From an uncultured Sphingomonas sp. (GTDB taxonomy: Bacteria; Pseudomonadota; Alphaproteobacteria; Sphingomonadales; Sphingomonadaceae), in contig NZ_CALMAW010000033.1 in assembly GCF_937859915.1 (NCBI RefSeq), positions 54,786 to 97,224 of the forward strand: 42,439 nucleotides of DNA. Reading direction: 5' to 3'. Shown here one piece after another: positions 8,381 through 17,731 of the stretch. The notes below the pieces were generated by a model. The model did not search any database. It saw only the letters and a list, made by a program, of their open reading frames with translations, and had not been told where the DNA came from. The stretch's first letter is position 1, and each line of letters opens with the position of its first letter. The translations under genes and the position numbers were made by a program.

Positions 8381-9746
8381 GCGCCTGCGCCTGCGCGACA
8401 TCCGCAACACCAGCACCTTCCGGCTCACCGCGTTGCTCGGGCTGCTGTTCGCCGTCGGCGTCGTCGTGCTGCTCGGACTGATCTACGTGCTGTCCGTACG
8501 CGAACTCGACACGCGCACCGATCTCGTGCTGCGGCAGGAGATCGCTCGGCTCCGGCAGTTCCCGCCTGATGCGCTGCCCGCGCAGATGCAGGCCGAGATC
8601 ATGCGCAGTACGCACGGGCTCAATTTCTTCCTGCTGATCTCCGCGCGCGGCGAGCGGCGGGTCGGCAATATGGAGCCTGTGCCCGTCGTCCGGCTGAGAC
8701 AGGATTTCGATATCGGCGCACGCCCAGGCATCCACGGCCCATTGCGCGCGCGCGCGGCGCGCACCATGGCCGGCGAGACGATCCTGGTCGCGCGCGACAT
8801 CAGCACGATCATCGATCTGCGCCGCCGCGTGCTGCGGATCGTTGTCGGCAGCGGCATCACGATCGCGGTCAGCGTGCTCGCGATCGGCGTCGCGCTCAGC
8901 CTGCGGCCGCTCCGCCGGGTCCGCGACATGCAGCGCGCCAGCTTGGCGATCGCGGCGGGCGATCTTGCGGTGCGGATGCCGCTCGCCGGCCGCGGCGACG
9001 AGCTCGATCTGTTCGCCGGGACGGTCAATGTCATGGTCGAGGAGGTCGGTCGCGTCGTCGCGCAGGTGAAGGGCGTCACCGATGCGATCGCGCACGACCT
9101 GCGCACGCCGCTGACCCGCGTGCGCAACCATTTGTACCGCGCGCTGCAGACGCCGGGGCTTGACCCCGCCGTCGCCGCGCTCGCCGAGGCGGCGACCGCG
9201 GACCTCGGCATCGTCCTCGAGCGCTTTGCCGCGCTGTTGCGGATCGCCGAACTCGAGGCGGGTGCACGGCGGAGCGGCTTCGGTGCCGTCGATCTGGGCA
9301 TGCTGGTCGACCGCGTGCGCGACCTCTACGAACCGCTCGCCGAGGAGCGCGGGATCCTGCTCGAGGCCAGCGTCGCCGCCCCCGCGCAGACCCATGGCGA
9401 CGAGCAATTGCTGTTCGAGGCGATCAGCAATCTGGTCGACAATGCGATCAAGTTCTCGCCCGAGGGCGGTCATGTCGGCGTGCGAGTCCACCACGACGGC
9501 GGGACGGCGGTGGTTGAAGTGCAGGACAACGGCCCCGGCATCGCGGTCGACCAACGTCAGGCTGTGTTGCGCCGCTTCCACCGCGGCGCCGGCGCTGCCG
9601 ACATTGCCGGCGCGGGACTCGGCCTCAGCGTCGTCACCGCAATCATGCATCTGCACAACTTCACGCTGCATCTCGACGATGCCGCGCCCGGGCTGATCGC
9701 GCGCCTGGTCTGCAACCGCCCGGGATTGCGTGCCATTCCGGAGTGA
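8370..9746 (+). CDS. Sensor histidine kinase, partner of the OmpR-type regulator
   Basis: A 458-residue inner-membrane kinase. Two membrane segments (about residues 19-42 and 156-178) flank a short periplasmic domain of roughly 115 residues. Then come a HAMP domain (to about 230), the phospho-acceptor His242 in A-I-A-H-D-L-R-T-P-L-T-R, and a catalytic domain with N box (NLVDNAIKFSPEG), G1 (DNGPGIA) and G2 (GAGLGLS). All catalytic elements are intact. The short periplasmic loop has no recognisable ligand motif and no His/Met-rich metal signature. The stop codon lies inside a 20-bp palindrome that sits ahead of the RND genes. Confidence 0.9.
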   Translation: MPPERLRLRDIRNTSTFRLTALLGLLFAVGVVVLLGLIYVLSVRELDTRTDLVLRQEIARLRQFPPDALPAQMQAEIMRSTHGLNFFLLISARGERRVGNMEPVPVVRLRQDFDIGARPGIHGPLRARAARTMAGETILVARDISTIIDLRRRVLRIVVGSGITIAVSVLAIGVALSLRPLRRVRDMQRASLAIAAGDLAVRMPLAGRGDELDLFAGTVNVMVEEVGRVVAQVKGVTDAIAHDLRTPLTRVRNHLYRALQTPGLDPAVAALAEAATADLGIVLERFAALLRIAELEAGARRSGFGAVDLGMLVDRVRDLYEPLAEERGILLEASVAAPAQTHGDEQLLFEAISNLVDNAIKFSPEGGHVGVRVHHDGGTAVVEVQDNGPGIAVDQRQAVLRRFHRGAGAADIAGAGLGLSVVTAIMHLHNFTLHLDDAAPGLIARLVCNRPGLRAIPE

Positions 9747-9760
9747 AATTCATTTCACTC
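9741..9760. promoter_or_regulatory. Perfect 9+9 bp palindrome upstream of the RND operon, operator candidate
   Basis: GAGTGAAAT (9741-9749) and its exact reverse complement ATTTCACTC (9752-9760) are separated by two bases. It overlaps the sensor kinase stop codon and lies 121 bases before the permease start. A 2-base loop is too tight for a good terminator hairpin, so a dimeric repressor or activator site is more likely. It is notably AT-richer than its surroundings. OmpR-type regulators usually bind direct repeats, so the binder may be another protein. Confidence 0.5.
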
Positions 9761-9880
9761 GCCTGCACGGTCAAACGGGCGGATTGACGCGCCGGTCGAT
9801 GGTGCGCCGCAACGCGGATCCCCCCCTGCGCCCCGAACGCGCCATCGACACCCTGAGCCTTCGTCGGCTCGATCGTCGGG

Positions 9881-12800
9881 ATGTCCATGCTTCAGCTCGT
9901 CAAACTAGCGCTCGGCAAGCCCTATACGTTCGTGGTCCTCGCCATCCTGATCCTGCTCGGCGGCAGCATCGCCTGGACCGATACGCCGACCGACATCTTC
10001 CCCGACATCAAGATCCCGGTGATCGCGGCGGTATGGACCTATAACGGCCTGCCGCCGCGCGACATGGCGGGGCGCGTGCTCGGCTATTACGAGCGCTCGC
10101 TGTCGAACAGCGTCAACGACATCGAGCATATCGAAAGCCAGTCGCTCGACGGCGTCGGCGTGGTCAAGATCTACTTCCAGCCCGGCGTCGACATCCGCAC
10201 CGCGACCGCGCAGGTCACCTCGATCTCGCAGACCGTGCTCAAGCAGATGCCGCCGGGGATCACCCCGCCGCAGATCCTGAACTATAACGCCTCGACCGTG
10301 CCGATCCTGCAATTGGCGCTCTCGTCGAAGACGCTCTCCGAACAGCGGATCTTCGACCTCGGCCAGAACGGCATCCGCCCGACGCTCGCGACCGTCGCCG
10401 GTGCCGCGCTGCCCACGCCCTATGGCGGCAAGCAGCGCCAGATCCAGATCGATCTCGACCCCGCCGCGCTCCAGGCGCGCCATCTTTCCGCGACCGACAT
10501 CGGCACCGCGCTCGCCGCGCAGAATCAGATCGTCCCCGCCGGCACGAGCAAGATCGGCGCCTATGAATATGACGTGCTGCTCAACAACAGCCCGACCGTG
10601 ATCGACCGCTTGAACGACCTGCCGATCAAGACCGTCGACGGCGCCACCGTCTATATGCGCGACGTCGCGCACGTCCGCGACGGCTTCCCGCCGCAGACCA
10701 ACATCGTCCGCGTCGACGGCGGCCGCGCGGTGCTGATGACGGTGCTCAAATCGGGCTCGACCTCGACGATCGCGATCGTCGACGGCGTCAGGCATCTGCT
10801 GCCGCTGCTCAGGCAGACGCTGCCCGCGAGCCTGAACATCGCGGCGCTCTCCGATCAGTCGCTGTTCGTCAAGGCGGCGGTGTCGGGCGTGGTGCGCGAG
10901 GGCGTGATCGCCGCGACGCTGACCAGCCTGATGATCCTGCTGTTCCTGGGCTCGTGGCGCTCGACCGTGATCATCGCCGCCTCGATCCCGCTCGCCATCC
11001 TTGCCGCGGTCGCCGGGCTCGCCGTCGTCGGGCAGACGCTCAACATCATGACGCTCGGCGGCCTAGCGCTCGCGGTCGGCATCCTCGTCGACGACGCGAC
11101 GGTCACGATCGAGAACATCAATTGGCATCTCGAGCATGGCAAGTCGGTGCGCGACGCGATCCTCGACGGCGCCGAGCAGATCGTCCAGCCGGCGTTCGTC
11201 TCGTTGCTGTGCATCTGCATCGCCTTCGTGCCGATGTTCCTGCTGCCCGGCATCGCGGGCTTCCTGTTCGCGCCGATGGCGATGGCGGTGGTGTTCGCGA
11301 TGATCGCCTCCTTCGTGCTGTCACGCACGCTGGTGCCGACGATGAGCAATTATCTGCTGCGCGCGCATGCCGGGCCGCACACCGAGCAGGTGATGGCGAG
11401 CCACGATGCACAGGCCGGACGCCCGCACACGCGCAATCCGCTGCGCCGCTTCCAGCACGGCTTCGAGCGCCGCTTCGAGATCGTGCGGAGCTATTATGTC
11501 GAGATCCTCGCCTTCGCGCTCGCACGGCGGCGGCTGTTCGTGCCCGGTTTCCTGCTGGTGGTGATCGCGTCGTTCGCGCTGGTGCCGATGCTCGGGCGCA
11601 ACTTCTTCCCGTCGATCGACGCGGGCCAGATCGACATGCACGTCCGCGCGCCGGTCGGCACGCGCATCGAGGAGACGGCCGCCGAGTTCGACCATGTCGA
11701 GGCGCGCATCCGCCAGGTCATTCCGGCCGACCAGATCGCGACGATCGTCGACAATATCGGGCTGCCGGTCAGCGGCATCAACCTGGCCTATTCGAACAGC
11801 GGCAGCATCGGCCCGCAGGACGGCGACATCCTCGTCACGCTGAAAGAGGGCCACAAGCCGACCGCGGCCTATGTCCAGCAGTTGCGCAAGGCGCTCCCCG
11901 AAAGCTTCCCGGGCTCGACCTTTTCCTTCCTGCCCGCCGACATCATCAGCCAGATCCTGAACTTCGGCGCGCCCGCGCCGATCGACGTCCAGGTCAACGG
12001 CCCCGACGGCGCCCAGGCCAAGGCCTATGCGCAGGAACTCGCCGACCGGATGCACGGCATCGCCGGCATCGCCGACGTCCGCCTCCAGCAGGCGACCGAC
12101 TATCCCGCCTTCGCGTTCGACGTCGACCGCAGCCGCGCCGACCGCATCGGCATCACCGAGAACGACGTGACGCGCGCGCTCTCGACCAATCTCGCCGGCA
12201 GCGCGCAGATCGCGCCGACCTTCTGGCTCGATCCAAAGAACAGCATCGCCTATCCGATCGTCGTCCAGACCCCGCAGTACCGCACCGACTCGCTGTCGAT
12301 GCTCGACAATCTGCCGGTCACCGGATCGGGTCCGAACGCCTATCAGATCCTCGGCGCGGTTGGCGCACTGCACCGGACGACCACCGACGCGGTCGTCTCG
12401 CATTACGGCATGAAGCCGGTGTTCGACGTCTATGCGACCACGCAGGGCCGCGATCTCGGCGCGGTCGCGGGCGACATCGACGCGGTCCTAAAGGCGACCG
12501 CGCACGACCTGCCCAAGGGCAGCACCGTCACGCTGCGCGGCCAGGTGCAGACAATGAACACCGCCTTCACCGGGCTGATCCTCGGGCTGATCGGCGCGGT
12601 CGCACTGATCTACCTGCTGATCGTCGTCAACTTCCAGTCTTGGGTCGATCCCGCGGTGATCGTCTCGGCGCTCCCCGCGGCGCTCGCCGGCATCGTCTGG
12701 ATGCTGTTCGCGACGCACACGCCGCTGTCGGTGCCCGCGCTGACCGGCGCGATCATGTGCATGGGGGTCGCCACCGCCAATTCGGTGCTGGTCATCACCT

Positions 12801-13114
12801 TCGCGCGAGAGCGGCTGGAAGCCACGGGCGACGCGCTGCTCGCCGCCGCCGAGGCGGGCGCGACGCGCTTCCGCCCGGTGCTGATGACCGCGCTCGCGAT
12901 GATCATCGGCATGGCGCCGATGGCGTTGGGCCTGGGCGAGGGCGGCGAGCAGAACGCGCCGCTCGGCCGCGCGGTGATCGGCGGGCTGGTCTGCGCGACG
13001 ATCGCGACGCTGGTCTTCGTCCCCGTCCTCTTCAGCCTCGCCCATCGCACCTATGCACGCGCTGCCGATCCCGCGCCGCGCGAGCTGCCCCGTGGAGACC
13101 TCGCCCATGTTTGA
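9881..13114 (+). CDS. RND-family multidrug efflux permease (HAE-1-like)
   Basis: A 1077-residue inner-membrane proton-driven pump, full length for the AcrB/MexB superfamily. It has TM1 near residues 16-32, a first periplasmic loop, TM2-TM6 (about 335-490), a second loop and TM8-TM12. The TM4 proton-relay pair Asp404-Asp405 is present (G-I-L-V-D-D-A-T-V). In TM10 the lysine used by AcrB (Lys940) is replaced by Ala966 in G-V-A-T-A-N-S, as in some other RND branches. The start may be ATG 9881 or 9887; neither has a strong ribosome site. It overlaps the adaptor gene by 8 bases. The gene order permease-adaptor-outer factor differs from the common adaptor-permease order. Substrate is unknown. Confidence 0.92.
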   Translation: MSMLQLVKLALGKPYTFVVLAILILLGGSIAWTDTPTDIFPDIKIPVIAAVWTYNGLPPRDMAGRVLGYYERSLSNSVNDIEHIESQSLDGVGVVKIYFQPGVDIRTATAQVTSISQTVLKQMPPGITPPQILNYNASTVPILQLALSSKTLSEQRIFDLGQNGIRPTLATVAGAALPTPYGGKQRQIQIDLDPAALQARHLSATDIGTALAAQNQIVPAGTSKIGAYEYDVLLNNSPTVIDRLNDLPIKTVDGATVYMRDVAHVRDGFPPQTNIVRVDGGRAVLMTVLKSGSTSTIAIVDGVRHLLPLLRQTLPASLNIAALSDQSLFVKAAVSGVVREGVIAATLTSLMILLFLGSWRSTVIIAASIPLAILAAVAGLAVVGQTLNIMTLGGLALAVGILVDDATVTIENINWHLEHGKSVRDAILDGAEQIVQPAFVSLLCICIAFVPMFLLPGIAGFLFAPMAMAVVFAMIASFVLSRTLVPTMSNYLLRAHAGPHTEQVMASHDAQAGRPHTRNPLRRFQHGFERRFEIVRSYYVEILAFALARRRLFVPGFLLVVIASFALVPMLGRNFFPSIDAGQIDMHVRAPVGTRIEETAAEFDHVEARIRQVIPADQIATIVDNIGLPVSGINLAYSNSGSIGPQDGDILVTLKEGHKPTAAYVQQLRKALPESFPGSTFSFLPADIISQILNFGAPAPIDVQVNGPDGAQAKAYAQELADRMHGIAGIADVRLQQATDYPAFAFDVDRSRADRIGITENDVTRALSTNLAGSAQIAPTFWLDPKNSIAYPIVVQTPQYRTDSLSMLDNLPVTGSGPNAYQILGAVGALHRTTTDAVVSHYGMKPVFDVYATTQGRDLGAVAGDIDAVLKATAHDLPKGSTVTLRGQVQTMNTAFTGLILGLIGAVALIYLLIVVNFQSWVDPAVIVSALPAALAGIVWMLFATHTPLSVPALTGAIMCMGVATANSVLVITFARERLEATGDALLAAAEAGATRFRPVLMTALAMIIGMAPMALGLGEGGEQNAPLGRAVIGGLVCATIATLVFVPVLFSLAHRTYARAADPAPRELPRGDLAHV

Positions 13115-14276
13115 CGGCCCCCCAAGCCCTGCCGAGACGCGTGCGCCGAAAGGCCTCAAGGTCGCCGGCGTCGTCGCGCTGATCGTCGCCGGCGCGGTGG
13201 TCGTCGCGGGGTCGGTCAGCCGGGCCAGCGAGACCGCGACCGCGCAGAGCTGGTCCGATGCGCGCGCGATCCCGACCGTGCATCTGGTTGCAGCGACATC
13301 GCCGTCCGCGGCCGACGCACTGACGCTGCCGGGCACGATGCAGGCGTGGAACGGCGCGCGGCTGTTCGCGCGCGTCGGCGGCTATCTCCACGCCTGGTAC
13401 AAGGACATCGGCGCGCAGGTGCCCGCTGGCGCCGAACTTGGCCTGATCGACACGCCCGAGCTCGACCAGCAGATCGTCCAGGCGCGTGCCGATCTCGCTA
13501 GCGCGCGCGCCAATGCGAGTCTGGCACGAAGCACCGCCAACCGCTGGAACGACCTGCTGTCGACCGCCTCGGTGTCGAAGCAGGAGGCGGACGAGAAGAA
13601 TGGCGATCTCGCCGCCAAGACCGCCGCGGTCCAGGGCGCTGCCGCGAATCTCGACCGGCTGCTCGCGCAAAAGGCCTTCGCCACGGTGCGTGCGCCCTTT
13701 GCCGGCGTCGTGACGGCGCGCACTGCGGACATCGGCGACCTGGTCGGCCCCGGCGCCACAAACCAGCAGCCGCTGTTCGCGGTCGCCGACGTCCACAAGA
13801 TCCGCGTCTATGTCAGCGTGCCGCAGGCCTATTCGGCGCGGATGACGCCAGGGGTCACGGCCAAGTTGACCGTCCCCGACTATCCCGGCCGCAGCTTCCC
13901 GGCGACGATCATCGGCAATTCGGGCGCGATCGATCCGCAGTCGGGCACCTTCCAGGTCCAGCTCGTTGCGGACAATCCGGGCGGGGTGCTCAAACCCGGC
14001 GGCTATGCGCAGATCGCCTTCGACAATGCCGCGGGGCAGGCCAATGCGGTGCAGATCCCGTCGAGCGCGCTGCTGTTCCGCGCGCAGGGCACCGAAGTCG
14101 CGATGGTCGGTCCCGGCGCGCATGTCCGCATGCAGAAGATCGTTGTCGGCAACGATCTCGGCAGCATGGTCGAGGTCGCGTCGGGGCTGAACGTGCACGA
14201 CCAGGTCGTCGACAGCCCGCCGGATTCGATCGCGCAGGGCGAGCTGGTGCGGATCGGAGACAAGGATCATGGCTAG
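13107..14276 (+). CDS. RND efflux periplasmic adaptor (membrane fusion protein)
   Basis: A 389-residue membrane-anchored adaptor that links the permease to the outer-membrane channel. It has one N-terminal membrane segment (about residues 18-37), a split lipoyl/barrel-sandwich domain (NGARLFARVGGYL... and FATVRAPFAGVVT..), and between them an alpha-helical hairpin of about 90 residues (LDQQIVQARADLASARAN..). Beta-barrel and membrane-proximal domains form the C-terminal half. The ATG at 13107 overlaps the permease stop and has GGAGA upstream; an earlier in-frame ATG at 13053 would lie deep inside the permease gene and is unlikely. It overlaps the outer-membrane factor by 8 bases. No metal-binding His/Met motif is present, arguing against a Cus-type system. 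Confidence 0.9.
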   Translation: MFDGPPSPAETRAPKGLKVAGVVALIVAGAVVVAGSVSRASETATAQSWSDARAIPTVHLVAATSPSAADALTLPGTMQAWNGARLFARVGGYLHAWYKDIGAQVPAGAELGLIDTPELDQQIVQARADLASARANASLARSTANRWNDLLSTASVSKQEADEKNGDLAAKTAAVQGAAANLDRLLAQKAFATVRAPFAGVVTARTADIGDLVGPGATNQQPLFAVADVHKIRVYVSVPQAYSARMTPGVTAKLTVPDYPGRSFPATIIGNSGAIDPQSGTFQVQLVADNPGGVLKPGGYAQIAFDNAAGQANAVQIPSSALLFRAQGTEVAMVGPGAHVRMQKIVVGNDLGSMVEVASGLNVHDQVVDSPPDSIAQGELVRIGDKDHG

Positions 14277-15720
14277 TCGCGCGCTGCCCGCAGCGCTGAT
14301 GCTGGCAACCGCACTCGCCGGCTGTTCCTTCGCGCCCGCCTATCATCCGCCGGTCACCCCCGCGCCGGTCGCCTTCAAGGAGGCCGCGGGGTGGACCGAG
14401 GCCAAGCCTGCCGATCTCGCGGCGCGTGGCCCATGGTGGGCGTTGTATGGCGACGCCACGCTCGACGGGCTCGAAACCCGCATCGACCACGACAATCCCA
14501 CGCTCGCCGGCGCGCTCGGCCGCTACGACGAGGCGACCGCCTATCTTGCGCAGGCGCGCGCCGGGCTGTTCCCGCAGATCGGCGTCTCGACCGACGTCGA
14601 GCGCGACCGGCAGTCGGACAACCGCCCGCTACGCGGCACCGGCCAACCCGACACCTATGGCGCGGCATCGATCGGCGGCAGCGTCAGCTACGAGCTCGAC
14701 CTGTGGGGCCGGCTGCGCAACAGCGTCGCCGCGGGCCGCGCCGAGGCACAGGCGAGCGCGGACGACCTTGCCGCGATCCGGCTCAGCCTCGAGAGCGAGC
14801 TCGCCACCAGCTACATGACGCTGCGCGGATATGACGCGCAGCGGGCGCTGCTCTCGGCCACGGTCGATGCCTATGCCAAGGCCGACGCGATGACCGAGCG
14901 GCGCTTCCAGGGCGGCATCGCCTCGGGGATCGACACCGGCCGCTCGGGCACGCAGCTCGCCGAGGCGCAGGCGCAGCTGGCGGACGTCGAGGCGGCACGC
15001 GCGCTCACCGAACATGCCATCGCCAGCCTGGTCGGCACGCCCGCCTCGAGCTTCGCGATCACCCCCGCGGTCGTCGCGTTGACCCTGCCCTCGGTCCCGA
15101 TCGTGCTGCCCTCGACGCTGCTCGAGCGCCGCCCAGACGTCGCCGCTGCCGAGCGGCGGATGGCGGCGGCCAATTCGGAGATCGGCGTCGCCAAGGCGGC
15201 GTTCTATCCGTCGATCTCGCTTGGCGGCCAGGGCGGCTTCCAGGACGCCGGACTGCCGAGCCTGTTCACCGCGCCCAACATCTTCTGGTCGATCGGCCCC
15301 AGCGCCGTGCTCAGCCTGTTCGACGGCGGCCGCAAGCGCGCGCAGCTCGCGGTCGCCCGGGCGGCGTGGACACAGGCGACCGCGACCTATCGCGGCCAGG
15401 TGCTGCAGGCGTTCCAGGACGTCGAGGACAATCTCGCGCAGCTCCACCATCTTGGCGACGAAGCCCAGGCCGAGGACCGCGCGGTCACGCAGGCGGGGCA
15501 GACCGAAAGACTGTCGCTCAACCGCTACGTGAAGGGGGCGGTCACCTATCTCGACGTCGTGACCGCGCAGACGACGGCGTTGCGCACGCGCCGCGTCGCG
15601 CTCGATCTGTCCACACGCCGCCTGCAGGCGAGCGTCGGGCTGATCCGCGCGACCGGCGGCGGCTGGCAGACGCCGCAGGCGCTCGCCGCCGCCAAGGGTC
15701 CGGCGACGACGCCGACTTGA
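14269..15720 (+). CDS. RND efflux outer-membrane factor lipoprotein (NodT/OprM type)
   Basis: A 483-residue TolC-superfamily outer-membrane channel. The signal peptide ends in a lipobox (A-L-A-G-C) with Cys19 as the lipidation site, as in the NodT/OprM subfamily. Two repeats of the outer-membrane efflux domain are visible (about residues 60-245 and 265-455). The second has the characteristic LLERRPDVAAAERRMAAANSEIGVAKAAFYPS segment split across the 285-320 region. Its ATG overlaps the adaptor's stop codon, so translation is coupled. With the two preceding genes it makes a complete tripartite pump. A small secreted protein gene follows after 46 bases. Confidence 0.92.
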   Translation: MASRALPAALMLATALAGCSFAPAYHPPVTPAPVAFKEAAGWTEAKPADLAARGPWWALYGDATLDGLETRIDHDNPTLAGALGRYDEATAYLAQARAGLFPQIGVSTDVERDRQSDNRPLRGTGQPDTYGAASIGGSVSYELDLWGRLRNSVAAGRAEAQASADDLAAIRLSLESELATSYMTLRGYDAQRALLSATVDAYAKADAMTERRFQGGIASGIDTGRSGTQLAEAQAQLADVEAARALTEHAIASLVGTPASSFAITPAVVALTLPSVPIVLPSTLLERRPDVAAAERRMAAANSEIGVAKAAFYPSISLGGQGGFQDAGLPSLFTAPNIFWSIGPSAVLSLFDGGRKRAQLAVARAAWTQATATYRGQVLQAFQDVEDNLAQLHHLGDEAQAEDRAVTQAGQTERLSLNRYVKGAVTYLDVVTAQTTALRTRRVALDLSTRRLQASVGLIRATGGGWQTPQALAAAKGPATTPT

Positions 15721-15766
15721 TCACCGATCCGACCCTGTCCCTTCGATCCGATAAAGGATTCCATCG

Positions 15767-16180
15767 ATGCTCCGTCCGATCCTCAAGGCCGTCGTGATCT
15801 GTCTCGCCGCCGCAACTCCCGCGATGGCCATCGCGCAGGTCGCGCCAAGCTTCCAGGATCTCGAAGCGCGCTACCCGCGCGATGCCGCGCTTGATAAGAC
15901 GCAGGTCGCCGCGCTGCTGGGGCAGACCGGCAGCCTGTTCGGTGCGAGCGTGCCCCGCGGTACGCCGATCACGATCGCCGAGGCGCGGCTGCAGGCCGCT
16001 GGCGCCACCTGTCGTGCCGACCGCCATGCGACCGGCGTCGTCACATGCCTCTACCACCAATATGATCTGAGCGACGGCGCCGCCGACGACATCCGCTGGA
16101 CGGTTGCGCTTCACGTCGCGTCGGACACCGTCGCGGACGTAACGGTCGACCGCTACGTCGACCGGCATGGATCGAACTGA
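15767..16180 (+). CDS. Small secreted protein of unknown function
   Basis: A 137-residue protein with a clear signal peptide (basic start, hydrophobic core about residues 7-20, cleavage probably after A-M-A or I-A-Q). The mature part is about 112 residues with two Cys (in ATCRAD and VTCLYH) that could form a disulfide. AAAGGA lies upstream of the ATG. It follows the outer-membrane factor after 46 bases on the same strand and is probably the last gene of the efflux operon. I do not recognise a family and propose no function. Its secreted location matches the envelope role of its neighbours. Confidence 0.7.
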   Translation: MLRPILKAVVICLAAATPAMAIAQVAPSFQDLEARYPRDAALDKTQVAALLGQTGSLFGASVPRGTPITIAEARLQAAGATCRADRHATGVVTCLYHQYDLSDGAADDIRWTVALHVASDTVADVTVDRYVDRHGSN

Positions 16181-16314
16181 GCCGGCCATATTGTCGGTGC
16201 ATGACCAGGGTCAAAGGCGCGACAAAAGCGGCGCCTGGTCGGCAATTGCATAGGGCCGGCCCCGCCTTCAATCCCGAGGGACGGGCGGAGACGGCCCGAC
16301 GACCGAAAGGGAAG

Positions 16315-16335
16315 GGGCGTAATCGACGTACGCCC
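16315..16335. terminator. Hairpin between convergent genes, weak terminator candidate
   Basis: GGGCGT (16315-16320) pairs with ACGCCC (16330-16335) around a 9-base loop. It lies a few bases past the stop of the leftward MFS gene and about 135 bases past the secreted-protein gene. The stem is GC-rich but has no T-run. Confidence 0.3.
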
Positions 16336-16343
16336 GCCCCCGC

Positions 16344-17666
16344 TTATCGACCGGCAAGTTCCTTGTTAATCCCCAGCGCGATTAGCGTGCCCAACGCGCC
16401 CGAGAGCAGATAGGCGCCCGCCGCCAGCAGCCCGAAGTGACTCGCGAGGAGAAGCGCGACGAGCGGCGCGAAGCCGGCGCCGACCAGCCAGGCAAGGTCG
16501 GACGTCAGTGCCGCGCCGGTGTAACGACGGGATTGCGCGAAGTTCGCGGTCACCGCGCCCGAAGACTGGCCGAAGGCGAGGCCGAGCAGCACAAAGCCGA
16601 CGATCATGAACGCCAGTTCGCCGGCATCGCCATTCTTGAGCAGCTGCGGCGCAAAGCCACTGAATACCGCGATCGCCGCCGCCGACGCGCCGAGAAGCGT
16701 GCGCCGGCCGACACGGTCGGCAATGAATCCCGACGCGATCACCGAGACCACGCCGAACACGGCGGCGATCATCTCGATCACGAGGAAGTGGGCGGGGGTC
16801 TGGACCGTGAAGATCGTCACCCAAGATAGCGGGAACACCGTGACCATATGGAACAGCGCGAAGCTCGCCAGCGGGGCGAAGGCGCCGATCACGATCGTGC
16901 GCCAGTCGCCGCGCAGCGTCTCGATCGCGCCCGAGGGCTGCAGCTCGCGGCTCTCGAACGCCTGCGCATAATCCGGGGTCGAGACGATGCGCAGCCGCGC
17001 GAACAGCGCGACGACGTTGATCGCGAAGGCGACGAAGAAGGGGAAGCGCCAGCCCCAATCGAGAAAGTCGGCGACCGACAGCGTCGCGCTGAAGAAGGCG
17101 AACAAACCGCTCGCGACGATCAGCCCGAGCGGCGCGCCGAGTTGCGGGATCATCGCATACCAGCCGCGGCGATTGTCCGGCGCGTTGAGCGCGAGCAGCG
17201 AGGCGAGACCGTCCCAGGCGCCGCCCAACGCCACGCCCTGCCCGAGCCGGAACATCGCCAGCAGTAATGCCGCCCAGACCCCGATCGTGTCGTAGCCGGG
17301 CAGGAAGGCGACCGCTGCGGTGGAACCGCCGAGCAGGAAGATCGCGATCGTCAGCTTGGTGCCGCGACCCATCGCCTGGTCGACCCACAGGAAGATCAGC
17401 GAGCCGATCGGGCGCGCGATAAACGCCAGCGAGAAGATCGCGAACGAGCACAAGGTGCCGGTCAGCCGGTCGAGATAGGGGAAGATCAGACTAGGGAAGA
17501 CCAGCACTGAGGCGATCGCATAGACGAAGAAGTCGAAAAATTCGGAGGTCCGCCCGATGATCACGCCGATCGCGATCTCGCCCGGCGCGATCTCGCTGTG
17601 CCGCGTGTTGATCGCGCGGGCGTCGCGTTCGGCGGTGCCGGAGTGGGGAGCGATCGAGGCGGTCAT
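16344..17666 (-). CDS. MFS transporter, metabolite:H+ symporter type
   Basis: A 440-residue inner-membrane carrier of the MHS branch of the major facilitator superfamily (relatives of ShiA, ProP and KgtP). It has twelve predicted membrane segments. The first half carries I-I-G-R-T-S-E-F-F-D-F-F-V-Y, the conserved start of MHS proteins, and ARPIGSLIFLWV in the TM2-3 region. It probably imports a carboxylate or similar small metabolite; the substrate cannot be fixed. I chose the ATG at 17666 because the family start follows it closely; the frame extends 14 codons upstream without homology. It is divergent from the cyo operon across a 118-base gap holding a perfect palindrome, so it is probably under a dedicated repressor. 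Confidence 0.87.
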   Translation of the reverse strand: MTASIAPHSGTAERDARAINTRHSEIAPGEIAIGVIIGRTSEFFDFFVYAIASVLVFPSLIFPYLDRLTGTLCSFAIFSLAFIARPIGSLIFLWVDQAMGRGTKLTIAIFLLGGSTAAVAFLPGYDTIGVWAALLLAMFRLGQGVALGGAWDGLASLLALNAPDNRRGWYAMIPQLGAPLGLIVASGLFAFFSATLSVADFLDWGWRFPFFVAFAINVVALFARLRIVSTPDYAQAFESRELQPSGAIETLRGDWRTIVIGAFAPLASFALFHMVTVFPLSWVTIFTVQTPAHFLVIEMIAAVFGVVSVIASGFIADRVGRRTLLGASAAAIAVFSGFAPQLLKNGDAGELAFMIVGFVLLGLAFGQSSGAVTANFAQSRRYTGAALTSDLAWLVGAGFAPLVALLLASHFGLLAAGAYLLSGALGTLIALGINKELAGR

Positions 17667-17731
17667 GGCTAAGCTTTCTGGCGGGCGACGGGCAGTTCCG
17701 CCGCCCATGGCCCCTTTTATACGCTTTGGGG

